NCBI GenBank assembly: GCA_029237695.1
Contig: CM055279.1
Coordinates: 5,784,323 to 5,848,322 of the forward strand
Reading direction: 5' to 3'
DNA length: 64,000 nucleotides
Source: Conchocele bisecta
Lineage: Eukaryota; Mollusca; Bivalvia; Lucinida; Thyasiridae
Shown here one piece after another: positions 55,459-64,000 of the stretch. Position 1 is the stretch's first letter; every line of letters begins with the position of its first letter. Below the pieces are notes generated by a model that saw nothing but the letters and a program-made list of their open reading frames with translations, did not search any database and was not told the DNA's origin. Both the position numbers and the translations under genes were made by a program.

Positions 55459-55504
55459 TCGCCATTTTCAATTATTGCAACAGAAAATTTAGACAATTGT
55501 CAAC

Positions 55505-55625
55505 ATGGATCCAAAGAAAGTTGCCGACATGGCCGGCCGAATAGGGAAAGGCGGCGCCGCGGGTGTACTCGGTATTGGTGCACTGGCATTAGGAGGTGTA
55601 GCCCTTGCACAGTCTATGTACACCG
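55505..55625 (+). CDS. PHB2: PHB2 exon 1
   Basis: ATG at 55505 with AACATGG context, donor ACCG|GTAAGG, phase 1. It encodes 40 residues, [20 protein letters not shown] then [20 protein letters not shown], containing the membrane anchor. GC-rich compared with its surroundings. Confidence 0.95.
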
Positions 55626-58600
55626 GTAAGGTCAAACTGTGGAACCTGATCAGAAAACCTTGAAGTTTTACTCTGTAACTTGCTGAGGTCAAACGATTGT
55701 ATCTGATTATTTGACAATCTCGCTGTCTACCGGTTTAGTCATTGCGACTTCCATCAGTGAATATGCATGAAAATGCATGAACATGCATAAGCTTGTGTCT
55801 ACAGGGGTCATTTTTTTTATTTGTTTCTGCTAACACCTGGGAAAAAAAATAGGGTAGGTAGGTAGGCGAAAAAAAAAAAATTTCTCTAATTATTTTTTTC
55901 CATTCACGACACACTTTTTGTACTGGATATGTTAACCCACTATGGGTTAGTGAAAATATACTGTTTTTATAAAAAAAAAGATAGATATGAAAAAAAGTGT
56001 AGGGTCTGCGGGAAAAAATAGGGTCGGTCGTGTTAGTGGAAACAAACAATTTTTTTTTTACGCCTTAGGCGCATTATTTTGATCAGATATAATTTACAAC
56101 GAACACATATGTCACACTGCTGCTTACTGTTTCCATAACCGTGTGAGTGAAGAATATATCGCCAAGATAAATATTTTAGTAAAATTTGCTGAAAACTACA
56201 CAATGCTGTTTACACTGGTTTACATCCGATACACTTATGATTTCAATGTGAGAATAGAAGACTATTTATACTTTTGTCCGGATAACTGATTGTCGATGTT
56301 AATTTTGTGGGAATCTTTGGAAAGGCTATTCCGTCGTAACTCTTATGTAATGCAGTGCAAGGAAATGTAATTAGAGTTCTGTACTCGGAACAATGGAATG
56401 ACGAATGTTGCAGACGCTGATCAGTTTGTGTTGACTACACTGGTCGCAAAACCCATAAATCCCATTTCTCCAGTCACAGCCACATACATGATCGATGATA
56501 ACTTGAAAGTTCGACAACTGAGACATAATTAATGAGTCTCGATCACAGTAGTCTCCCTTTATAATAATGCTATATTAATCGCTTTCCCACGGAAATATGT
56601 GCTTTGTACTTCCTTTTTTCGGTCAAAATGTGCTTATTATATGATATTCTAAATTTCTAATGATATATTGTAGAAAAGTATATATAAATATAATCATAAA
56701 ATGACATAAATGTTATTTTTAATGAAGATTTGGGTAAATCGTGCTGCCGGTATATTTGGGTAAGATTTGTGTCGGGGTATATGGTATGGGATCACGTGAT
56801 GTGTGTTTGATGACACTTGAAACTGAGGCCATTTCTTCCATTAGTTGTGGGTAACTGCAAATCTCCCATAGTTACTGCCCACAAATATGTCTCTTTTATG
56901 ACCTTTAACCCTGTCACTTTTGACAGTTGATGGAGGTCACCGCGCCATTATCTTCAGCAGAATTGGTGGCGTCAAACCAGACGTATACAGAGAAGGTCTG
57001 CACTTCAGGTATGCAAATATTGCCTTGATAGTCTAATGGGTGGAGCATTGTACTGGCTACTATGTACTGCCAATACCAAAGGGCTTGTGTTCAATACTTG
57101 CTATAGGCCTCAAACATACCGTGTTTATTCTAATAAATTGCCCCGGGGCTATGCAATTCGTGGGGATCCAAATATGTTATTTTTCCATAAGCCATTTAAA
57201 ACGTTTTAAATGATTGTTTCAGATTGTCATCGAACTACAGAGCTCCAGATAAGCTGCGTATTTGCTTAAATAACCAATTAAAATTGCCAAAAACCCAATT
57301 GAAATCAGAAGTAGCGAGTATCAAAAAGCAATAAAAAATGTGTGGTACCTTTATCATGCTGAAGAAAACAATAAACAGACCACAAATATATAGCATATTT
57401 TTCGTATTTTCCATGAAAAAACATCTTGGTATTTCATTAGAATTGTCTCCTTCTAATGAAATGCCAAGACATGTTTTCATTTCGAAGCAAACTATTCAAT
57501 AATTGCTGTCTGTTGATGTGTAAATAGTAGTGTGATTTTATTTTATCCAATTAAAATTTTGAAATACCCAATTGCTTCAGAAATGATGGAGTGAAAATAC
57601 TCAATTACTAATTACTTATCTGGAGCCCTGCGAGTGTTTCAGATCGTCATCGGACTATATTTTGGTTTGTCTGATTTTTTTTGTGGAGCTTGTGATTTTG
57701 TCCGATACAATTTTGAGTGAGATATTTGACCGATACATTGCGCAGAACTCGTTCCGTATGCATATATACACTAACAGTACTAGTGCACATGACTAACGCG
57801 GTTACATAGTGCCCTGCTGTGCATGCCGAATCTGATCGTACGGATAGTAGATATCGCAATTGTGTTTGTTGGTGTTCATTTTACGACTGCCGTAAAATGA
57901 AAGGGTCCGGGTCAATTCGTACCCACACCATTTCGTACCCGGTTAATCAGTGTTTATTCTCGGCCACGCCATTGATGCATTAAATTGTTGCATGATGCAT
58001 AAAAAATAACTTACTGCCCAGCTTGCGCATAAAAATATCTTGAAAAAAATGTGAATTCTGTTCTGTGTCCAGAAACTTTTGTTTTTTTTGGCCGAGTTGA
58101 TTCAAAATTTTATTTAACAAGTGTTTGTATTGGCTGAGGCATGCTGCCGAGCATGTGCTTATACGAACACCAACATCGCATAGTGAAATGAGTTCAGCTG
58201 ATGTGCAACATCCCAAGTATCTGCATGTTTTCTGCTTTATATGCAACAGGTTGCAGTATATCACTACACCACACTATACAGTAAAATTGTGCGTAATCGC
58301 ATTCACACTTCGCGTACTAAAATATAGAAAAAATCTGCAGGGCATTTACGTTCATACTTTGCTATATTATTATTGAGAGACAATTCTACAATATGACACA
58401 AAAGTTTTACCATAAACTTGCCTAATAAAGTGTGTATTAGCTAAATTCTTAGGTCACTGTCCACGAAGTCGAATGTAAACAAAGAACGTTTCAAGCGTCA
58501 TTTGGAAAGACTACTCTGTCATAACTCATATGTGATTAAGTGTAATAAAATGTAATTAGAGTTATATACTCAGAACGACATCCTAAGTTCCTACATTATT

Positions 58601-61600
58601 GGGTTGAGAGACAAAATCTATTGAAATTAAATTTTGCCTTTTTATGAAACATTATTGATTGATCTGACACCTTGAATAAGAGGAATTTAATCATCGTCAA
58701 CTGAAACTCTTTGGAGACAATTCTAATGAAATACCAAGATGTGTTTTGATGGAAAATAAGAAAAATATGCTGTATTTGTGGTCTGTTTATTGTTTTCTGC
58801 AGCATGATAAAGGTACCACAAAATTGTTATTGCTTTTTGATACTCACTACTTCTGATTTCAATTGTGTTTTTTTTTTGCCAATTTTAATTGGGTAATTAC
58901 GCAAATACGCAGTTTATCTGGAGCGCTGTTCGTTTATTCCGGGCACTGACTTCTTGTTGCTCTCATTTGTAGATTACCATGGTTCCAGTACCCTATTATA
59001 TATGATATACGATCCAAGCCCAGAAAACTCACATCCTTGACTGGCAGTAAAGGTATGTATCGGCGCCTTTCCCCCGATATTTAACCCTTTCCCCCCGTCA
59101 ATATACAACTGAACATGGTTTGTTGCAGTTTAATTGCCTCTTACTTTTGGGGAGTGGGTAAGTGACTGGTGTGGTGAGGACCTGGCACCAGGTCAGGTGA
59201 TTCTAATTTCAGGGCTGAATTTCTATTTTCTGTAAATATTCAGTTCTGATTTTGGGATTTACCCATTATCACAACGGGTAACATATGGGATTCGACCCAT
59301 CAACTCGAATCCAGGTTAACTGGACTATTCCATGAATCAAAACTGGGTTAATGTGTGAAGATAATGACAAAACACTGCAGATCCTTGGAGACAATTCTAA
59401 TGAAATACCAAGATGTGCTTTCATGGAAAATAAGAAAAATATGCTATATTTTCGGTCTGTTCATTGTTTTCTGCAGCACGATAAAGGTACCACAAAATGT
59501 TTATTGCTTTTTGATACTAGCTACTTCTGATTTCAATTGGGTTTTTGGCAATTTTAATTGGGTATTTAAGCAAATACGCAGCTTATCTGGAGCGCTGTCA
59601 CATTCACTGATACTGGCAAAGAGATAAAACGTTGCAATTTTCCCTTGCACCTGATACCTGGCCACAACACTGCCAGCCTAAAATGACCGCAGCTGTTGAC
59701 AGGCCGTTAAACACCATTAAATGAATACATAAATAAGTCCCGACACTCAAGGCTTTCAATGATGACCCTGAGGCAATTTGGCCCTTGAAATTTGATCACT
59801 AAACTTCGTACGACTGAAATGTTTGTAAGTGCAAATTTGGAACATTTCATTCGTACAAATTGTGAAAACGGCCCCTGGAAATTTGCAGTGCAGCGGTTAA
59901 ATTTGCTATATAAACTTTCTAAATATGTATTTTACCCTTAAATTTAGTGTTGATCGGCCATTTTGGCCTTTTAATTCTGGAGGCTTTTGAAAACCCTGTT
60001 TACACTGGCTTTATGACCTTTGACCGTTTGCAGATTTACAAATGGTATTATTACTCAACTCGCTATACATGTTGATATTAAATAGTTTTGACTAATTCCC
60101 TATGTTTTGACGTATCTGGGAAATAGTTTCAAGTGCCTGGTCAATAGTTCTGCGTGCCAAGCAATAGATCCGCGTGCCCGTGGAATAGTCAAAACTATTT
60201 CACCCCAGAACATGCCGACGTTTTGTCGAAAATTCCGTCATCAGATTCGACGCAAGTGATATCGTACGTCGATTTGCCGCACCACAAAATCACGTTCATT
60301 GTATCGCATACAGTATACTACAGGTTGAGTAATAAAACAGTTATTTCATTATAGTCATTCGGGGAACAGTCAAAACATATTGCCCCTCGGTGCCAAAGGC
60401 AATAGTGCCTCGGGTTGTCCACAGTACCGAGGGGAAATAGTTTTGACTGTTCCCCGATTGACGATGGAATAACTGTATAATATAACCCTTGACCTTTTGC
60501 AGATTTACAGATGGTGAACATTTCCCTGCGTGTGTTGGCACGGCCAGACCAGGCAATGTTGCCCACCGTCTACAGACAACTGGGCACAAACTTTGACGAG
60601 CGAGTTCTGCCTTCTATATGTAATGAAGTAAGACTGATGTTCCGTTGAATATTGTACATGACTGCCGTTGTTTGACACCACTCATTTGTATGCATGTAAA
60701 CATGGACTAGGTGTCATGCGCCAACTAGCTGTACCCTGATAAGCTGCGTATTTGCTTAAATACCCAATTAAAATTGCACAATACCCAATTGAAATCAGAA
60801 GTAGCGAGTATCAAAAAGCAATACATTTTTATGCCACTGGGTTTCGAAGAAACTGGTGGCATATAGTGTTTGGACTGTCCGTCCGTCCGTCACACTTTTC
60901 GGTTAACCACTTTGTCACAGTTTCTCAAATATGCTGCAGGTGGCATCCGCGTTCGACAGACGCATTTCTTGTTTATGGTACCTTTATCATGCTGCAGAAA
61001 ACAATAAACAGACCACAAATATAGCATATTTTTCTTATTTTCCACAAAAACACATCTTGGTATTTCATTAGAATTGTCTCTAAGGAGGAGACAATTCTAA
61101 TGCCAAGACATATTTTCATTTTGAAGTAAACTATTCAATAATTGCTGTCTGTTGATATGTAAACAGTAGTGTGATTTTATTTTACCCAATTAAAATTTTG
61201 AAATATATAATTACTTCAGAAATGATGGAGTGACAATACTTGATTACTAATTCCTTATCTGGAGCCCTGTGTACCCACAAGTCTAAACGGCATACAGTGA
61301 AGTGCACAAGATGATCCGAGTTTGCACTGGTCGTCAGGGTGAGTGGTGGACAATGAATTCTCAGTTCAGACCGCTAATTAGCCAAATGATCTGGTATTTC
61401 ACTTGTAACCAAGGCAATTGTCAATGTTTCTCGTGATGAGTCGCCCATACCTATATTTACATATACATTGTACTCATTTACGAGAATGATATTCATGTTT
61501 CAGCGTCGTTTCATTTTACACTGTTTTCACTTACACCTTGTCCTTCTGATGCTATGTAAAATGGATTGAGCAGAGCTCCAGATAAGCTGCGTATTTGCGT

Positions 61601-64000
61601 AAATACCCAATTAAAATTGCCAAAAACCCAATTGAAATCAGAAGTAGTGAGGTTCAAAAAGCCATGAGAACAACTGTGGTACCTTTATCATGCTGCAGAA
61701 AACAATAAACAGACCACAATATAGCATATTTTTCCATGAAAACACATCTTGGTATTATGCCAAGATGTTTTCATTTCGAAACAGTTAACTATTCAATAAT
61801 TGCTGTCTGTTGATTTGTGAACAGTAGTGTGATTTAATTTTACCCAATTAAAATTTTGAAATGGTCAGTAACAATACTCAATTACTAATTCCTTATTTGG
61901 AGCTCTGATTGAGTGTATTGAATTGAAATTGAATAATGGACAACGCACAAATGCCATCCCACAATAAAGAACTTATTGGTTCGCTCCATCTTGCGTCAAG
62001 ATCACATCTACACCGCGCATCAGATAAGCATTGTGTCTAAAGCGTACTACACCCCGATTCAAAATCATTGCGTATTTTACTTTTACAAATGGATTATTGA
62101 TTTTCGTCATTATTAAATAGGGAACAAATTAACAAATTTAAAAATTCACTTATTTGAGCTGCAAAAAGCAAACACTGTTTGCTTTTTACAGCTCATCTAA
62201 GTGAATTTTCAACTTCATGACAGTATTTTCACTACTCCATTTGAAAATCAATGCGTATTTTCACATTACTGTGCGTATTGTGTACTCGATGCGTATTCAG
62301 CTAAAATAATTGCATAAAATTTGCAAATACGCACCTTATCTGGAGCATTGATTCAGCTAAAATAATTGCATAAAATTCGCAAATACGCACCTCATCTGGA
62401 GCTCAGAGCTACATATAAGACGAGCCGTGTGATTTTGTACCTAATAAGATGAGTGATTTTTCAGGAAAAATATATACAAAGACTATGATATTTTCCGTAA
62501 ATTTTGTATTAAAGTATATTTCAGAAAAAAAATCACATATCACGTGGCTCGTTTCAAAAAGTCACAGGGCCTTGCAAGACCTTAGTTGTTGATAGGCCGT
62601 TAAACACCAATAAACAAACAAACACAGGGTGAGAAAGATGTGCACTGCCCCGGAACCGAACCGGGGACCTCTCGTTTACTGTACCCATCGCTCTGACCGA
62701 CTGAGCTAACCGGGCATGAATACACACTTCCTCTCAATATAGTAGTGAGTTACATACCAACTTTTACATACATGACTCGTGGATGGTTGGTCGGCCGAAC
62801 GCGATGGCGTAAATTATCGGTAGGGGTTCCTCCTTATAGGAATCACTATTTGCCTGGTTTGGCCCTCAGGTACGTTTTTATCTTTGGCTCTTTTGTTACC
62901 TGGGAGTTGAATTGGGTTATTGCCCATTATAAAAACAGATTATTACTGATCCTACTTCTTTTGGGAAGGTGCCAAGTGATTCTGGTGTGGCGAGGACCTG
63001 ACATTAGATCGGGATTATTCTGATTTCGGGGCTGAATATATAGTTTTTTGTCGAGCCCGCTTGCGGAAAGCGAGACATAGTGATCACAATGACGTCCGTG
63101 CGTCCGTCCGTCCGAAATATGTGTTAAAGTTTTTAAATACCTTATATCTCTGCAGTTCTGAGTCACCTTGACTTAAAACTTCATATGCTTATTAGTCATG
63201 ATCCATATATTCATGCTGTATCCCACTCATGCAGCCCCTGTGCCCAAGGTCAAATGACTTAGAAGTTTGCGTTCCGAAATCTGCGTTAATGTTTTTAAAT
63301 ACCTTATATCTCTGCAGTCCTAAGTCACATTGACTTGAAACTTCATATGCTTATTAGTCATCATCCATATATTCATTCTGTGTCCCACTCATGCGGCCCC
63401 TGTTCCCCTATGTCAAGGTCAAATGACTTAAACAAGTTTGCGTTAAAGTTTCTGTCAAAATTTGCGGAAGTTTTCACATACCTACTATCTCTGTAATCGT
63501 AAGTCAGATTTGCTTGAAACTTTGTATGCTTTTTGGGCATCAAACTTCAAATCATCTTTCTTTTTATTTTGGGATTTTCCCCCTCATCTGGGGGCCGTTT
63601 CACTAAACTTCCTACGACTAAAATGTTCGTAAGTGCAAAGTTATGATAGTCTGTAAATTTCACATTAAAATGATTTATTGTAAACAATTAGTGGATTTAC
63701 ATTTATTGAGCATAGGCTGCATATGCAGCCTATGCTCAATAAATGTAAAGCCATCAATTGAAATTTACAGGATATTCTAAATCTGCACTTACGAACATTT
63801 TAGTCGTACGAAGTTTAGTGAAACGGGCCCATGTACAGGTAATATATGGGATTTAGTACTAAACCCATTGACCCGGCCTTAAATGACCTTCACTGATGAT
63901 AAGCCGTTAAACCCCGACAAACAAACATATATGACTTATTGTTTCAGGTTTTAAAAAGTGTCGTAGCGAAGTTCAACGCGTCACAGCTGATCACTCAGCG
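55505..64000 (+). CDS. PHB2: Prohibitin-2, five exons seen, 3' end outside the window
   Basis: PHB2 forms ring complexes with PHB1 in the inner mitochondrial membrane and is also a mitophagy receptor. Exons are 55505-55625, 56927-57008, 58973-59052, 60503-60627 and 63948-64000+. All junctions are GT-AG and in phase, giving 154 residues of about 300. Visible parts are a glycine- and alanine-rich hydrophobic anchor at about 19-36, the start of the SPFH domain with [14 protein letters not shown] (43-56), [19 protein letters not shown] (about 63-81), [16 protein letters not shown] (95-110), YRQL at 118-121 in the position of the LC3-interacting YQRL of the human protein, and [18 protein letters not shown] at the edge. 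Nothing is broken. The coiled-coil C-terminal half lies beyond the window. Introns carry MITEs and SINEs. Confidence 0.97.
55626..56926. other. PHB2: PHB2 intron 1
   Basis: Contains a diverged AGGGTAGGTAGGTAGG/A-run tract with GGGAAAAAATAGGGT words at 55840-56060 and a partial TGTGACTGG MITE at about 56395-56490 (CACTGGTCGCAAAACCCATA, CTCCAGTCACAGCCACA). No other feature. Confidence 0.6.
56927..57008 (+). CDS. PHB2: PHB2 exon 2
   Basis: Acceptor TTTTGACAG|TT and donor TTCAG|GTATGC. It encodes [20 protein letters not shown] then REGLHF, in the opening strands of the SPFH domain. Phase 1 in, phase 2 out. Confidence 0.97.
57237..57632. mobile_element. CTCCAGATAAG MITE, family A (PHB2 intron 2)
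   Basis: CAGAGCTCCAGATAAGCTGC to TTACTTATCTGGAGCCCTG. The central palindrome is collapsed to ATTGTCTCCTTCTAATGAAA. Confidence 0.85.
58705..58930. mobile_element. CTCCAGATAAG MITE, family A, half copy (intron 2)
   Basis: Starts at the centre (CTTTGGAGACAATTCTAATG) and runs inverted to AGTTTATCTGGAGCGCTG. A near-identical half copy is at 59380-59600. Confidence 0.8.
58973..59052 (+). CDS. PHB2: PHB2 exon 3
   Basis: Acceptor TCATTTGTAG|AT and donor GTAAAG|GTATGT. It encodes [20 protein letters not shown] then SLTGSK, among the most conserved parts of the family. A family A MITE ends about 45 bp before the acceptor. Confidence 0.97.
59130..59300 (+). mobile_element. SINE fragment (PHB2 intron 3)
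   Basis: TACTTTTGGGGAGTGGGTAA, GTGGTGAGGACCTGGCACCA GG, TTCTAATTTCAGGGCTGAAT and ATTCAGTTCTGATTTTGGGA follow the 4262-type body. A tail piece, TGACCGCAGCTGTTGACAGG and CCGTTAAACACC, is at 59680-59715. Confidence 0.7.
59380..59600. mobile_element. CTCCAGATAAG MITE, family A, half copy (intron 3)
   Basis: CCTTGGAGACAATTCTAATG to AGCTTATCTGGAGCGCTG, truncated at the same central point as 58705-58930. Confidence 0.8.
59800..59880. repeat. GTTTCACTAA MITE remnant (intron 3)
   Basis: AACTTCGTACGACTGAAATG, TTTGTAAGTGCAAATTTGGA and CATTCGTACAAATTGTGAAA with CGGCCCC resemble a short form of 63590-63831. Confidence 0.6.
60340..60475. repeat. Inverted repeat (intron 3)
   Basis: ATTCGGGGAACAGTCAAAAC and GTTTTGACTGTTCCCCGATT are inverted, with CCCCTCGGTGCC and GTACCGAGGGG inside. 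It ends 28 bp before exon 4. Confidence 0.75.
60503..60627 (+). CDS. PHB2: PHB2 exon 4
   Basis: Acceptor CCTTTTGCAG|AT and donor AATGAA|GTAAGA. It encodes [40 protein letters not shown] and E. Phase 1 in, phase 0 out. YRQL keeps the aromatic-X-X-L pattern of a LIR motif. Confidence 0.97.
60733..61270. mobile_element. CTCCAGATAAG MITE, family A, with a nested element (intron 4)
   Basis: GATAAGCTGCGTATTTGCTT to CCTTATCTGGAGCCCTG. The host is broken between AAAAAGCAAT (60822) and GGTACCTTTATCATGCTGCA (60977). Confidence 0.8.
60823..60976 (-). mobile_element. Very short hairpin-ended element, nested
   Basis: Hairpin ATGCCACTGGGTTTCGAAG/AAACTGGTGGCAT at the left, then a GTCCGTCCGTC microsatellite and about 70 bp of unique text. 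In minus orientation this is the 3' end of the ATGCC hairpin class, here only about 154 bp. Confidence 0.65.
61573..61905. mobile_element. CTCCAGATAAG MITE, family A (intron 4)
   Basis: CAGAGCTCCAGATAAGCTGC to CCTTATTTGGAGCTCTG. The central palindrome is shortened to TTGGTATTATGCCAAG. Confidence 0.8.
62020..62405. mobile_element. CTCCAGATAAG MITE, family B (intron 4)
   Basis: CATCAGATAAGCATTGTGTC to GCACCTTATCTGGAGCATTG, followed by a repeat of the last 55 bp (AAATACGCACCTCATCTGGA). The right end is thus duplicated in tandem. Confidence 0.75.
62641..62717 (-). repeat. tRNA-like sequence (SINE head or pseudo-tRNA)
   Basis: In minus orientation GCCCGGTTAGCTCAGTCGGT matches a pol III A box and CCCCGGTTCGGTTCCGGGG a T arm with B box. 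The 3' acceptor strand is not complementary to the 5' one, so a working tRNA is unlikely. A SINE tail (GATAGGCCGTTAAACACC, AAACAAACAAAC) lies beside it at 62560-62627. Confidence 0.65.
63043..63555 (-). mobile_element. TCTCGCC hairpin-ended element, inverted, with tandem core
   Basis: Left end GTCGAGCCCGCTTGCGGAAA/GCGAGAC is the 3' hairpin in minus orientation. Next come GTCCGTGCGTCCGTCCGTCC and about three units of roughly 157 bp with GTTTTTAAATACCTTATATC, TCTGCAG and CTTCATATGCTTATTAGTCA. It shows that this family also has a core of about 160 bp. Confidence 0.75.
63590..63831. mobile_element. GTTTCACTAAACTT foldback MITE
   Basis: GGGGCCGTTTCACTAAACTT and AAGTTTAGTGAAACGGGCCC are inverted, with inner arms GACTAAAATGTTCGTAAGTG and a central palindrome AGGCTGCATATGCAGCCT. 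Confidence 0.85.
63948..64000 (+). CDS. PHB2: PHB2 exon 5, cut by the window edge
   Basis: Acceptor TTGTTTCAG|GT at 63947. It reads [17 protein letters not shown] and is open to the last base. This block is nearly invariant in prohibitin-2. Confidence 0.97.

Larger units (their letters stand above)
62745..63935 (+). mobile_element. 4262-type SINE interrupted twice (intron 4)
   Basis: The first part 62745-63042 runs to TTTCGGGGCTGAATATATAG. The middle 63556-63589 is TTTATTTTGGGATTTTCCCC, CTCATCTG. The last part 63832-63935 is ATGTACAGGTAATATATGGG to the CGACAAACAAACA tail. A hairpin-ended element and a foldback MITE sit in the two breaks. The tail ends only about 12 bp before the splice acceptor of PHB2 exon 5. 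Confidence 0.8.

Noticed and set aside
62641..62717. Functional tRNA gene
   Set aside because: The 5' and 3' acceptor strands do not pair, and the sequence lies in a field of SINE pieces.

Overview
The window is eukaryotic, AT-rich and mostly transposon-derived. It looks like a bivalve mollusc. The main reasons are two elements with the layout of the oyster 'pearl' family (core repeats of about 160 bp, an ACGG microsatellite and a terminal hairpin), tRNA-derived SINEs with CAAA-type tails, and a very high load of palindromic MITEs. The species cannot be named from sequence alone. No CRISPR array, operon or prokaryotic signal is present.

Only the right third carries genes I can name. They are two nuclear genes for mitochondrial proteins, arranged head to head. 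MRPL47 (mitoribosomal protein uL29m) lies on the minus strand in five exons between 45105 and 52501. PHB2 (prohibitin-2) starts at 55505 on the plus strand; five exons are visible and the gene runs off the window at 64000. I assembled both by matching splice sites and codon phase. About 3 kb separates the two start codons.

In the middle, 25144-28526 holds a possible unrecognised gene: an acidic exon with good splice signals, then a long open region ending in a C-terminal hydrophobic segment, with a one-base frame change in between. A 500-base assembly gap follows at 29081-29580.

The rest is layered repeats. 1-9700 holds nested MITEs and foldback elements. 9766-12060 is a LINE fragment split by a 1.27-kb pearl-like element. 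12100-25034 holds more MITEs, a second LINE remnant and a second pearl-like element. 30231-41181 is dominated by SINEs and by two related 3.0-3.8-kb elements made of two different tandem arrays; their units carry nuclear-receptor-type motifs. 41200-45100 and the introns of MRPL47 and PHB2 carry further copies of the same families, including a 324-bp-arm inverted repeat next to the first splice donor of MRPL47.

Exon boundaries come from reading the sequence. Repeat boundaries are approximate unless a duplicated target or an interrupted host element fixes them.
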